64,000 bases of DNA. Origin: Sulfurirhabdus autotrophica (GTDB taxonomy: Bacteria > Pseudomonadota > Gammaproteobacteria > Burkholderiales > SMCO01). Made by a program: the position numbers and the translations under genes. Under the pieces are notes generated by a model that saw only the letters and a program-made list of their open reading frames with translations, made no database searches and had not been told where the DNA came from. This document shows positions 17,040 to 25,918 of the stretch, one piece after another; the first letter of the stretch is position 1, and the number at the start of each line of letters is the position of its first letter. The stretch is from NCBI RefSeq assembly GCF_004346685.1, contig NZ_SMCO01000006.1, positions 1-64,000 of the forward strand, read 5' to 3'.

Positions 17040-18640
17040 TGACAAACATTCTTCCTTCATTGGTTGAAAAAATTTCGCCAATTGACATCAAGGCTGGAAC
17101 GCAAGCTGTGCCCGAAACAGAAAACATTACAGGTATTACGCCAGCAGCACCCCAACAAGAGGACGATGAAGTCATTGCAAGATTGGCAACCATGAAGCCC
17201 ATGGACTACGATCGCGTAAGGACAGAGCAAGCCAAGGCATTAGGGGTTCAAGTCAAAACACTAGATGGTATGGTTAAGGCGGCACGTAATGAAGAAAACG
17301 GACTCATGCTGCCATTCCTCGAAGTCGAGCCACACCCGGAACCGATAGATCCGGCGCAATTGCTAAATGATATATCAAACATCATTTGTCGTTTTATCGT
17401 GATGGATATTGAACAGGCTGACGCTGCGGCGCTTTGGGTGGCATTTACTTGGTTTATCGATGCAGCTGAAGTAGCGCCATTAGCCATAATCAATGCCCCA
17501 GAAAAGGCTTGCGGTAAGTCGCAGTTTTTGGACTTACTGGGGCGCATGGTGGCAAGACCATTATCTGCCGCAAATTCATCCACAGCATTTATGTTTCGCG
17601 CAGTGGAAATGTGGACTCCAACCATACTGATTGACGAAGCAGATACCTTCATACGAGAAAATGACGAAATCAAAGGACTCATTAATGCTGGTTACACTCG
17701 CGCGAATGCTTTTGTTGGTCGGGTAGTTGGCGATAACCACGAACCCAAACTTTTCAAGGTATGGGGTGCAAAGGCACTCGCAGGTATCTCGCTAGAAAAA
17801 CACTTGCCAGATGCGACCATGAGTCGCGCTATTGTGTTTAATCTTCGACGGAAATTGCCACATGAATCGGTAGCGCGCTTGCGCCATGCAGAGTCTGACC
17901 TATTTAAGAATTATTCGTCTAAATTGGCTCGTTTTGCTGATGATTACTCGCAACAGATACGACTATCACACCCTGCCCTTCCGGATGAATTAGGCGACCG
18001 AGCCCAGGACAATTGGGAGCCTCTATTAGCAATTGCTGAATGTGCAGGTCCAGATTGGGTGCTACGTGCAACTACAGCAGCGTTAAAACTTTCCAGTACT
18101 GGTGAAGCATCAGTAAGTATTGGCAACGAATTGCTTGCCGATATCCAGTATGTATTTGAGTGCAAGCATGTCGAGAAAATAAGCACTGCGGATTTAATTG
18201 AGGCGCTTATGAAAGATGAAGAAAATTCATGGGCAACCTATAACCGGGGCAAGCCACTTACACCGCGTCAACTAGCAAAGCAACTTTCAGGGTATGGCAT
18301 CAAGTCCAAAACAGTCCGCCTAGGGCCAAAAAATACACCCAAAGGTTTCGATAAAGCGCAGTTTGAAGATTCCTTTGCACGCTATCTCCTCTCCCCCACA
18401 AAATTGCCGCAACAGCGCAACGAATTGCCGGAATCCAATAACGGCGAGGCAGGGGTCGTTGCGGGTAACACACAACATTCAAGCAACGATACAGCCGGAA
18501 ACGTTTTGGACTGTCCGCAACTATTCCGCAACGATTCCGCAACACCGGAAGCCATTTCAGGAATCAATTGTGGAGACGTTGCGGATAAAACGGCGAATTT
18601 AGGTGACAACACTGGGGCACCCACAGTTCCTGCCTTTTAA
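17036..18640 (+). CDS. DUF3631-type P-loop ATPase/helicase of a mobile element
   Basis: 534 residues. Walker A is an atypical APEKACGKSQFL (about residue 158), Walker B TILIDEAD (about 198), with GVRVVGDNHEPK-like and ISLEKHLPDATMSRAI segments after it, as in DUF3631 proteins paired with AEP primases on plasmids and integrated elements. The last 130 residues are Asn/Gln/Ser-rich and probably disordered. It overlaps the primase gene by four bases (ATGA) and is followed by a hairpin. Likely role: helicase loader or replicative helicase for the element; inference from pairing. Confidence 0.78.
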   Translation: MMTNILPSLVEKISPIDIKAGTQAVPETENITGITPAAPQQEDDEVIARLATMKPMDYDRVRTEQAKALGVQVKTLDGMVKAARNEENGLMLPFLEVEPHPEPIDPAQLLNDISNIICRFIVMDIEQADAAALWVAFTWFIDAAEVAPLAIINAPEKACGKSQFLDLLGRMVARPLSAANSSTAFMFRAVEMWTPTILIDEADTFIRENDEIKGLINAGYTRANAFVGRVVGDNHEPKLFKVWGAKALAGISLEKHLPDATMSRAIVFNLRRKLPHESVARLRHAESDLFKNYSSKLARFADDYSQQIRLSHPALPDELGDRAQDNWEPLLAIAECAGPDWVLRATTAALKLSSTGEASVSIGNELLADIQYVFECKHVEKISTADLIEALMKDEENSWATYNRGKPLTPRQLAKQLSGYGIKSKTVRLGPKNTPKGFDKAQFEDSFARYLLSPTKLPQQRNELPESNNGEAGVVAGNTQHSSNDTAGNVLDCPQLFRNDSATPEAISGINCGDVADKTANLGDNTGAPTVPAF

Positions 18641-18662
18641 CCTTTAACGATACAGCAAGTAC

Positions 18663-18697
18663 AAATGATTGCGGTTCATACCCGACTGCAATCATTT
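18663..18697 (+). terminator. Perfect 10-base-stem hairpin after the primase-helicase genes
   Basis: AAATGATTGC pairs exactly with GCAATCATTT around a 15-base loop, 22 bases after the stop codon. No long T-run follows, so it could terminate transcription weakly or protect the mRNA end. Confidence 0.45.
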
Positions 18698-18750
18698 CGT
18701 TCCATATAACCATTAAAAATTTAACAATTCGTTTTAAACAAGGAAATATT

Positions 18751-19932
18751 ATGCCCATCGTAAAACTTGATTCAAATTTCATCAGTAACAATCTAAAAAC
18801 CCCTGACAATGTATCTCGCATTGAGATGTGCTGTTCCGAACTGAAAGGATTTTACGTTGAAGTCCGTGCTACCAGCCAAGGCCAAGGCACGTTTTATTTA
18901 CGTTCAAAAAATATCGCCGGAAAAACATGCCATCAGCATATTGGACGCACGACGGATATCAGCTTAACGGATGCACGCAAACAAGCCAAAATACTCAAGG
19001 CAGAAATTGCTCTGGGGGCTGACCCACGTGGTCAGGAAAAGGCTCGTAAAGAAATTCTGCTGTTCTCTGACTTCTTTGAAAATCACTACCTACCCTACGT
19101 AATACCACGCAAACGATCCTGGAAGCGCGATGAGGAGCTTTACAGATTGCGTATCAAGGGTGTTCTGGGAAGTAAACGACTGAATACCATTACGCGGTTG
19201 GCCATTCAAAATTTTCATTCTGCACTTAAGGCCGAAGGACTGGCAGCTGCGACCTGCAATCATCACGTTAAGCTGATCAAGCATTCACTTAATTTGGCCA
19301 TAGATTGGGATATGCTGGAAATCAACCCAGCAGCGCGTATCCCGTTATTTTTTGAGGACAATAAAAAGGAAAACTATCTTGACGACGAACAATTACAAAG
19401 CTTGTTGGCTGTGTTGTATAGCGATCCGGACCACATGGCATCACGTATCGCCCTGTTTTTACTAAGCACTGGGTGCCGATTAAATGAAGCACTTTCAGCA
19501 AAATGGAGTGACGTTGACATGGTAAAGCGGATATTCATTGTGAGAGCAATCAACAGTAAAAGCAAAAGGCTCCGCTCTGTTCCGTTGAATGATAGTGCAC
19601 TGGCTGTGCTATCTCAACTGGATACAGAGGAAACATTTGATTACTTGTTCATAAACCTAAAAACGGAGAAACCAATTACATCAATCAATCGAACATGGAC
19701 CCGCCTTCGGAACAGAGCAGGATTGCCGCACCTTCGCATCCACGATCTGCGACATATGTATGCATCCTTCTTAGTGAACAGCGGAAGGCAAATATATGAA
19801 ATAAAACAGATACTTGGACATGCAGACATAAAGACGACCGAGAGGTATGCACATCTAAGCACAAAGACGCTTCAGAATGCTGCTGACAGCGCTTCGCTCA
19901 TGATAAGGAGGGGGATAAAACCTTCGGTTTAA
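18751..19932 (+). CDS. Site-specific tyrosine integrase
   Basis: 393 residues. AAGGAAA precedes the ATG. The N-terminal part is the arm-binding domain of the DUF4102 type (about 1-90), then the SAM-like core-binding domain (about 100-190), then the catalytic domain with Arg in TGCRLNEAL (about 246), HDLRH (about 330), and the GHADIKTTERYAHLS segment carrying His and the nucleophile Tyr (about 365). All catalytic residues are intact. Enzymes of this type usually integrate elements at tRNA genes; the 3' tRNA-Asn fragment at 25342-25386 is a plausible end of the element, but it lies 5.4 kb away with other genes between. Confidence 0.92.
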   Translation: MPIVKLDSNFISNNLKTPDNVSRIEMCCSELKGFYVEVRATSQGQGTFYLRSKNIAGKTCHQHIGRTTDISLTDARKQAKILKAEIALGADPRGQEKARKEILLFSDFFENHYLPYVIPRKRSWKRDEELYRLRIKGVLGSKRLNTITRLAIQNFHSALKAEGLAAATCNHHVKLIKHSLNLAIDWDMLEINPAARIPLFFEDNKKENYLDDEQLQSLLAVLYSDPDHMASRIALFLLSTGCRLNEALSAKWSDVDMVKRIFIVRAINSKSKRLRSVPLNDSALAVLSQLDTEETFDYLFINLKTEKPITSINRTWTRLRNRAGLPHLRIHDLRHMYASFLVNSGRQIYEIKQILGHADIKTTERYAHLSTKTLQNAADSASLMIRRGIKPSV

Positions 19933-20276
19933 AGGTAGTCACAACAAGTTCCGGGATGGGTGTAAGTCGGCTCACCTCGGGACTATTAAGCCACCCACAT
20001 TTTCTTCATTTAACATTACCATCAGAAAGTCCTGAATTACCTATTCAAGATGCTTTTGTGGTTAATTTTGACACAAGAAAAGTAGAATTTCTCCAGGCTT
20101 TTACCGTAATTTATGTCGGTATATTTTACAATTTAATATTTCAAACAAAATCCCCAATAAATTAATCTATTACAATCATTACATTGGAAATGGTAATGAA
20201 AACGGCATGCTTATTGCTTGAACATTCTGAACAACATAATTTACAACAATAAACATAATCCAATCTGGAGTAGACA
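19933..20276. other. Gene-poor stretch before the second HAF gene
   Basis: About 340 bases with only short chance open frames. An AT-rich tract near 20110-20260 is likely to hold the promoter of the following PEP-CTERM gene. No repeat or RNA gene was recognised. Confidence 0.4.
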
Positions 20277-21410
20277 TTGAAAATCCTTAGCTCATCCTTT
20301 GCCCTATCAATAAAAACCACGCGCAAACTTTCACACCTGATTCCCTTGCTACTAGTGGGTCTTGCTCTGAGCAGTCCGGCAGGGGCGGTGGGCTACACGA
20401 TCACCGATCTGGGCACTTTTGGTGGCATCAACAACGGCGCCTATGGCATCAACCATAATGGCCAAGTGGCGGGCTACTCCTCTACAGGCAGCGCCAATCG
20501 CGCCTTCCTTTACAGCAACGCTACAATGAATGCTATCGGCACCTTAGGTGGCGCGGAAAGCTACGCCAGGGATATCAACGGAAATGGCCAGGTGGTGGGC
20601 TATGCCAATGTAGCGATTGGTGCTTATCACGCCTTCCTCTACAACAATGGTGCGATGAGCGATCTCGGTACCTTGGGTGGACTGTACAGCGCCGCCTTGG
20701 GCATCAACGACTACGGTCAAGTTGTGGGCTATGCCAACACCAACATGGGCGTCACCCCTAATCACGCCTTCCTCTACAGCAACGGTGTGATGAACGACAT
20801 TGGTACATTGGGTGGCACGGACAGCGTTGCCCTTGGCATCAACAACAACGGTCAAGTTGTGGGCTATGCCTCTAAAGCGAATGGCGCTCAAAATGCCTTC
20901 CTCTACAACAACGGTGTGATGAGAGATCTCGGCACCTTAGGTGGCACCAGCAGCTCTGCCCAGGACATCAATAACAACGGCCAGGTAGTGGGCCAAGCCT
21001 ACACCGCGAGCAATGCCACTTATCATGCCTTCCTCTACAGCAACGGTGCGATGAGTGACCTTGGCACCTTCGGTGGTACCTATGGCAGCACTGCCAATGG
21101 CATCAACGATAACGGTCAGGTGGTGGGCTATTCCTGGACAGCGGGCAATGCCTCCTTTCACGCCTTCCTCTATAACGGTGGTAGCCTGCTGGATCTCAAC
21201 AGTCTGCTGCCGGATAATTCGGGTTGGACATTAAATGATGCCGAAGATATCAACGACCTCGGCCAGATCGTCGGCATTGGGACGATCAACGGTCAATATC
21301 GCTCTTTTCTCATGACACCAACTTCTGTACCTGTGCCCGCAGCTGCATGGCTACTCGGCTCTGGTCTCCTTGGGTTAATCAGCGTTGCTCATAAGCGCAA
21401 AACAGCTTAA
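20277..21410 (+). CDS. HAF-repeat PEP-CTERM exported protein (paralogue 2)
   Basis: 377 residues with a TTG start at 20277 preceded by CTGGAG. A signal peptide (LIPLLLVGLALSSPAGA) leads into about seven HAF repeats (HAFLYSNG-MSDLGTLGG, GINDNGQVVGY) and a C-terminal sorting signal (VPVPAAAWLLGSGLLG followed by HKRKTA). Same architecture as the protein at 9068-10195 but encoded on the other strand, so the pair forms an inverted duplicate flanking the mobile module. Probably surface- or matrix-exposed after exosortase processing. Confidence 0.9.
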   Translation: MKILSSSFALSIKTTRKLSHLIPLLLVGLALSSPAGAVGYTITDLGTFGGINNGAYGINHNGQVAGYSSTGSANRAFLYSNATMNAIGTLGGAESYARDINGNGQVVGYANVAIGAYHAFLYNNGAMSDLGTLGGLYSAALGINDYGQVVGYANTNMGVTPNHAFLYSNGVMNDIGTLGGTDSVALGINNNGQVVGYASKANGAQNAFLYNNGVMRDLGTLGGTSSSAQDINNNGQVVGQAYTASNATYHAFLYSNGAMSDLGTFGGTYGSTANGINDNGQVVGYSWTAGNASFHAFLYNGGSLLDLNSLLPDNSGWTLNDAEDINDLGQIVGIGTINGQYRSFLMTPTSVPVPAAAWLLGSGLLGLISVAHKRKTA

Positions 21411-21489
21411 TAGCATTTTTTTCTCATTAAAACATTGGGTTTACATTTAAATCTGTAGGATAGAACCTGAATATTTTGGGCTCAGGAAC

Positions 21490-21514
21490 ACTGGCCTTAA
21501 CTGGTCAGTTTTCA
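21490..21514 (+). terminator. Likely rho-independent terminator of the HAF gene
   Basis: ACTGGCC pairs with GGTCAGT (one G-U pair) around a six-base loop and is followed by TTTTC. It lies about 80 bases past the PEP-CTERM gene and 30 bases before the next gene. Confidence 0.5.
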
Positions 21515-21547
21515 TTTGTGCAAATTTAGGCTTGCCCTTCCCTGCTG

Positions 21548-22717
21548 ATGAAAGGAGTACTGACAAGAGTGAGAAAACTACTATTATTTTTAGCGATAGC
21601 CATTGTTGTTTCTTTAGCTATTGCCCAATTTTCTAAGCCTGCGCCCTATTCAGAGCAGCTGATTCATATTCAGGCAGAACAGGAATTAGGGCATATTGAT
21701 AAAGCTATTCTCAATGAAAAATTACCGATACAGGCTTTGTTGCTGGATTATTCTGGAGATAAAGAACTCACATTAAAAGCATGGATTGCTTTATCTAAAT
21801 ACCCTGAGAAAACCAGAAAAATTTTTTTACTATATGGTTCCGAGCCGCAATTCAAAGAGATTCTCCGGAAATATGGTGAATCAATTATCCCCGTCATTCA
21901 GTATTTTATTGAAAACGATGTTTGGTCTGTCAAAGCAAAAGATATAGTTAAGACAACCTTTGATGAAGTCAAAGCATACGGAATTGAAATATGGAGACAT
22001 TTAACCGGAAACGGACAACAACCAGATAAGAAGCCAGTCGCTCATATTCAACCTCATAAAATTGGGTCGGAGGAACGTGGCTGGTATGCAGTCAATTTTA
22101 TTAAACAAGAAGGCAATGACCTTTTGGGACAGTTTGTAGTTGGTAAAGATGAAAAAATTAAGAGGAATCAAACAGATCGAATTACTAAAGGACTAATTTC
22201 TTTCTTTACTAGCGGTATTCGCAATCTTGAAACAAAGCACGACCTTGGGGAGAACATAACAACAAGCGACATGTTCTGGGCAGGTGTCGATGTTGCAATG
22301 GTGGCTGCCCCTGTAAAGATTCTCGGAGCTGGTGGAAAGGTTGTTGGACGCACCGGCAAGGAATTGAACCTCACAACTAGAACTAAGATCTTTGCACCAC
22401 GACTGTTATCAGAGGGGAAAATATTCCGGAAGTTGGGTAAATATGGTGCTGTGGCTGCTACTGCGTACATCATCATTAAACATCCCAGTTTAATAAACAG
22501 TGTATTTGCTGAATTAGCCCAGTTATTAGATTTAAACCCTTTGCTTGTTCAGATTGCAGGGTGGTCACTGATTATCTTCCTTGTGCTCTACCCTATTTCT
22601 TGGCTGCTCAAGCCTTTGGCGCAGTCTGTGCTTTTTGGTCTTTCATGGATTGAACGATCAAGGAAGAAAATCACTCCAAATGTGACTTCTGCAACTATGA
22701 ATGCGAGTGGAGCTTAA
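21548..22717 (+). CDS. Membrane-anchored hypothetical protein
   Basis: 389 residues. An N-terminal hydrophobic anchor (LLLFLAIAIVVSLAIAQF), a long soluble region, a Gly-rich segment (APVKILGAGGKVVGRTGKEL, about 255) and two further membrane segments near 300 and 335-360 (VQIAGWSLIIFLVLYPISWLL). The ribosome site GAAAGGAG lies in the start region, so ATG at 21548 or the following GTG at 21569 could be used. Family not recognised. It is followed after 56 bases by the NERD nuclease gene, so a functional pair is possible. Confidence 0.65.
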   Translation: MKGVLTRVRKLLLFLAIAIVVSLAIAQFSKPAPYSEQLIHIQAEQELGHIDKAILNEKLPIQALLLDYSGDKELTLKAWIALSKYPEKTRKIFLLYGSEPQFKEILRKYGESIIPVIQYFIENDVWSVKAKDIVKTTFDEVKAYGIEIWRHLTGNGQQPDKKPVAHIQPHKIGSEERGWYAVNFIKQEGNDLLGQFVVGKDEKIKRNQTDRITKGLISFFTSGIRNLETKHDLGENITTSDMFWAGVDVAMVAAPVKILGAGGKVVGRTGKELNLTTRTKIFAPRLLSEGKIFRKLGKYGAVAATAYIIIKHPSLINSVFAELAQLLDLNPLLVQIAGWSLIIFLVLYPISWLLKPLAQSVLFGLSWIERSRKKITPNVTSATMNASGA

Positions 22718-22773
22718 CCTTATGCATACAAAAACCTGAAAACTTACCAACCACATAACAAAATGGAATACAT

Positions 22774-23490
22774 ATGGGCTTGTTTTCGATGTTCAAAGGG
22801 CTTATTGGCGAGACGATGGGCTCTCTTGCTCACAAGATTATGTTGGACAAGACTGTTTACCATGAACTCAATAATGTAACTATTCCTACAACAGACGGTA
22901 CTACGCAAATCGACCATATCATTGTTTCTCGCTTTGGCATTTTTGTGATTGAAGCAAAGAATATGAACGGTTGGATATTCGGTAATGAAAAATCAGCCGA
23001 GTGGACCCAGTCCTTCCCTGGAGGTAAATTCAAGTTTCAAAATCCACTTCGGCAGAACTATCGACACACAAAGTGCCTATCAGATTTTTTAGGCATTGAG
23101 CACAATAAGCTCCATTCAGTTGTGATGTTTTGGGGTGAAAGTACGTTTAAGACCTCTATGCCTGTGAATGTGTTGGATAAAGGCTATTCGTCATACATCA
23201 AAAGCAAATCGGAAGTGTTGTTCACAGATGATGAAGTTGAGCAGATAGTAACTGCCATCCAGACAGGAAAGCTACCAAGAATGTGGGCAACACATAAATT
23301 GCACGTAGCATCACTCAAGGAGCGCCATGCTTCTCCTGTTGCGTCAAATTCATTAAAATCAGGCGATCCCAGTTGCCCTCTTTGTGGCAAAACCATGCTG
23401 AAGCGTTTAGCTAAAAAGGGTTCCAACGCCGGAAATGAATTTTGGGGATGTTCTGGTTACCCTGGCTGCAAAGGTATCGTGAATATTTAG
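22774..23490 (+). CDS. NERD-domain nuclease-like protein with topoisomerase-type zinc finger
   Basis: 238 residues. The NERD (nuclease-related) domain occupies about residues 15-130: IDHIIVSRFGIFVIEAKNMN provides the Asp and Glu-x-Lys of a PD-(D/E)XK-like nuclease, followed by GWIFGNEKSAEWTQ. The C-terminus (about 200-238) is a topoisomerase I-type C4 zinc finger (CPLCGKTM, then FWGCSGYPGCKG). This combination is common in bacteria and is found in defence islands and near mobile elements. DNA binding and cleavage are inferred from the domains. Catalytic residues look intact. Confidence 0.85.
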   Translation: MGLFSMFKGLIGETMGSLAHKIMLDKTVYHELNNVTIPTTDGTTQIDHIIVSRFGIFVIEAKNMNGWIFGNEKSAEWTQSFPGGKFKFQNPLRQNYRHTKCLSDFLGIEHNKLHSVVMFWGESTFKTSMPVNVLDKGYSSYIKSKSEVLFTDDEVEQIVTAIQTGKLPRMWATHKLHVASLKERHASPVASNSLKSGDPSCPLCGKTMLKRLAKKGSNAGNEFWGCSGYPGCKGIVNI

Positions 23491-23741
23491 GGAATAGTAT
23501 CACCATCCCTTGTCTTTTGTGCCAGGAAGGCACTTCTTCTACTTAATTTGTTATAGCTTCCCAAGCACTTCAATTTCTTTAATCTGTACTATCATTAAAA
23601 TCCTAGAAGTAGATAGCCAATTACAGGGTATCTCAAAAAAAAAATCAGTCGGTTATTGCATAATGACGTTCATTGCGATTTTCAATTGTGCTGACCGATG
23701 GGTCTGGTGAATGACTATTATCCATCATAGGAGATAAGAAA

Positions 23742-24203
23742 ATGCCTGAAACAATTAAAACGCTAAGTCTTGAAACAATTGAAACGTTAAGTGCTTTCCT
23801 TGCATCAATGATTGAACTGCTACAAGTGATTGAGCAATCTAGTCCAATCCTGTTTCGATCACAGTTCCAGATAAATTATCGAAATAGCTTAGAAGAAGCG
23901 TTGCCCATGTTGGAAAGTTTGATAGGGGAAACATGCATCCAATATCCAGATGAATGTCCGGAGATGAGTCAATCCGGCTTAAATGGAAATCAATTAAAAC
24001 TCAAACTAGAATCATTTGAAAACAGTTATCTAGAATTGAAGCAAGGAGGCGGACTTGATAATTTAGAACAAGTTCTTGATAAGGGCAGCACCATATTAAA
24101 TAGCCTTGCTGGTGCAATACCTGGATTTGGCTCTTTTGCACAAGAATTGATTGATTTTATTATCAAAGAGCTAAAACGACGTTTCAAGATTTGGAAGAGA
24201 TAG
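23742..24203 (+). CDS. Hypothetical helical protein (153 aa)
   Basis: GGAGATAAG precedes the ATG. The product is helical with several hydrophobic amphipathic stretches (LSAFLASMIELLQVIEQ; LNSLAGAIPGFGSFAQELIDFI) and a strongly basic end (KELKRRFKIWKR). The Gly-rich AGAIPGFG segment followed by an amphipathic helix resembles membrane-inserting or pore-forming tails, but this is only a suggestion. Located between two nuclease-like genes; not a recognised family. Confidence 0.6.
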   Translation: MPETIKTLSLETIETLSAFLASMIELLQVIEQSSPILFRSQFQINYRNSLEEALPMLESLIGETCIQYPDECPEMSQSGLNGNQLKLKLESFENSYLELKQGGGLDNLEQVLDKGSTILNSLAGAIPGFGSFAQELIDFIIKELKRRFKIWKR

Positions 24204-24310
24204 CTAGAACTAAATTGCCTCCTAATGGACAAATTTGGCCTCCAGGTAGAACCAATGGAGAGAAAATTTTCACCTCATCCAAGGATTGCTAATATATTAG
24301 ATTAAGCTTT

Positions 24311-24763
24311 TTATACGCCAATAATGTCACCAGTTGACTCATCAAACTCAATAAACTCTACATCTTCAGGAATAAGATGAAAATAAGTTCTTTTATAGTA
24401 GGAAACAAGCGTTTCTCCAGTAGTTTGTCTTTTGTCGTGAAGTGTAAAAAATACTTTTTTGAAATCTTTTGGCGAGAGATGAAAATATAGCATGGCTTCA
24501 TTCCATTTAGTCATTTTGGCGCTAGGAACCTTACCTCCCGCAGTCCACCTATGCGATTTACATTCGATGATAATTTTTTGACTAGCTGAACCAAGATCAA
24601 AACAATGATTTTTCTTCTTTAGGGAAATGCCTATTTTTAGTGGAAAATTACGCGTAAGGTGCATTCCCTGCTTATTGAAAAACAATAAAGCTGCATTTTC
24701 AAAATCAGCACCTACATGAGCGTTACTAATCGCCCCAACTCTCTGATGTAGCTTATTCATCAT
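24311..24763 (-). CDS. PD-(D/E)XK-like hypothetical nuclease
   Basis: 150 residues. CFDLGSASQKIIIECKSHRW (about residues 54-73) gives an Asp, then Glu-Cys-Lys separated as in PD-(D/E)XK restriction-like nucleases, with a conserved WTAGGKVPSAKMTKWNEAMLYF block just after. N-terminal HVGADFENAALLFF fits the first helix with the conserved Glu. No target-recognition domain is visible. The gene stands alone on the minus strand at the end of the island. Nuclease fold likely; substrate unknown. Confidence 0.7.
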   Translation of the reverse strand: MMNKLHQRVGAISNAHVGADFENAALLFFNKQGMHLTRNFPLKIGISLKKKNHCFDLGSASQKIIIECKSHRWTAGGKVPSAKMTKWNEAMLYFHLSPKDFKKVFFTLHDKRQTTGETLVSYYKRTYFHLIPEDVEFIEFDESTGDIIGV

Positions 24764-25341
24764 TGGCCTAACAGTTATTCACATGAAAGAATTGCCAGGA
24801 TATCTTGATATCACTAGTACCAAAATATTTTATTAACTTATTGATAATAGGTTATCTATTTTATAGGTGATTCACAAGCGCAATCATAAGGACACAATTC
24901 AACATCTGGGCCTGGATAACTGTTGTCGCTTGCTGAATTTCCCTTCGACAAACTGGCCCACAGTAGCACCCTCTGGCACCAGTTTCGGCGCGGGTTACCT
25001 ACCCCCATCCGCCGCCAAAACGTGTCTCTCTGGGGCTCCCTCTGCCCCACTCTGGGCAATTTCGGGCCACCATGGGGATTCCGTTTCCCTCCCAGCCCTG
25101 CACCACTCATGAGGGTGGTGATTAGTGCCAATTCGCTTACAATACCTAGAGAAATGCTCAGTAAAAGTTCGGATAAAAAAAGTACAATATGTTGTTTTGT
25201 TTTATATTTTTTCAATTAAGTGATTGATATAAAAAAGTAAAGTTCGGTATAGGTTCGGTCCCACAGATAAAGCTAAACACCCTCAAAAAATTACCTTCCA
25301 ATTCTTCAACATTTTAAGTATAGTGTAGCTCGTGGGTTGTT
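24764..25341. other. Gene-poor stretch with a GC-rich patch at the island end
   Basis: About 580 bases. The part from about 24940 to 25115 is much richer in C and G than the AT-rich DNA around it (for example CTACCCCCATCCGCC), hinting at an inserted or decayed piece of foreign DNA. Open frames here on both strands have improbable composition and I do not count them as genes. Confidence 0.45.
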
Positions 25342-25386
25342 CTGTTAATCCGCAGGTCCCTGGTTCGAGTCCAGGTCGGGGAGCCA
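25342..25386 (+). other. 3' fragment of a tRNA-Asn gene; probable attachment site of the island
   Basis: The sequence runs from the anticodon loop (CTGTTAA, anticodon GTT for Asn) through the T-arm (GGTTCGAGTCC) and acceptor end to GCCA. The 5' half is not present: the bases before 25342 cannot pair as an anticodon stem. The fragment is followed by a good terminator. This is the expected look of the distal end of an element inserted into the 3' part of tRNA-Asn; the intact gene should lie to the left outside this window. Confidence 0.7.
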
Positions 25387-25394
25387 CAGATATA

Positions 25395-25423
25395 AAGCCT
25401 TGCAGAAATGCAGGGCTTTTTTC
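25395..25423 (+). terminator. Terminator of the original tRNA-Asn gene
   Basis: A 10-base stem (AAGCCTTGCA/TGCAGGGCTT, one T-G pair) with a GAAA loop and a following T-run. Its position nine bases past the tRNA 3' end shows it belongs to the disrupted tRNA gene. Confidence 0.75.
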
Positions 25424-25510
25424 TATTTCGGGGTCTGTATAGACTGCTTTGAGGCTCGATAACGAGCACAGCACTGAGCAATATACGTTCGCCAATACAG
25501 GAGACAACCC

Positions 25511-25849
25511 ATGACTACACTACCCAAATGTCCAAAATGCAATTCGGAATTCACCTACGAAGACGGCACCATGTTCGTCTGCCCGGAATGTGCACACGAG
25601 TGGCCGAAAGAGGCAACAGAGAGCACTGATGACCAGCGCGTCGTGTGCGATGCCAATGGAAACGAACTTAAGAGCGGCGACACCGTGGTGGTGATCAAGG
25701 ATCTGAAGGTCAAAGGATCGTCCTTGGTAGTGAAAGTTGGGACAAAGGTAAAGAACATCCGTCTGGTGGAAGGCGATCACGACATTGACTGCAAGATCGA
25801 CGGAATTGGTGCGATGCAGCTGAAATCCGAATTCGTGAAGAAGGCGTAG
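25511..25849 (+). CDS. yjdM: Zinc-ribbon protein of the YjdM/PhnA family
   Basis: 112 residues, usual length for the family. N-terminal zinc ribbon (CPKCNSEF, then CPECAHEW, residues 8-33) and the C-terminal PhnA-type domain ([47 protein letters not shown]). Ribosome site CAGGAGAC upstream. Despite old naming with phosphonate genes, the function of YjdM is not established. Followed by a good terminator; part of the 3' end is repeated in decayed form at 27021-27128. Confidence 0.93.
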   Translation: MTTLPKCPKCNSEFTYEDGTMFVCPECAHEWPKEATESTDDQRVVCDANGNELKSGDTVVVIKDLKVKGSSLVVKVGTKVKNIRLVEGDHDIDCKIDGIGAMQLKSEFVKKA

Positions 25850-25895
25850 GGTTACGCGTTACATCAGGAAGCCAAAATACTCTTCAAACAACAAT

Positions 25896-25918
25896 GCCAT
25901 CTTTCGGGGTGGCTTTTT
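25896..25918 (+). terminator. Rho-independent terminator of yjdM
   Basis: GCCATC pairs with GGTGGC around a TTTCGG loop, followed by five T, 46 bases after the stop codon. Confidence 0.7.

Noticed and set aside
19956-20165. 69-codon plus-strand frame between the integrase and the HAF gene
   Set aside because: No ribosome site, composition looks random, AT-rich tail probably promoter.
24856-25215. Overlapping open frames on both strands in the GC-rich patch
   Set aside because: Improbable amino-acid composition, no start signals and no agreement with any family.
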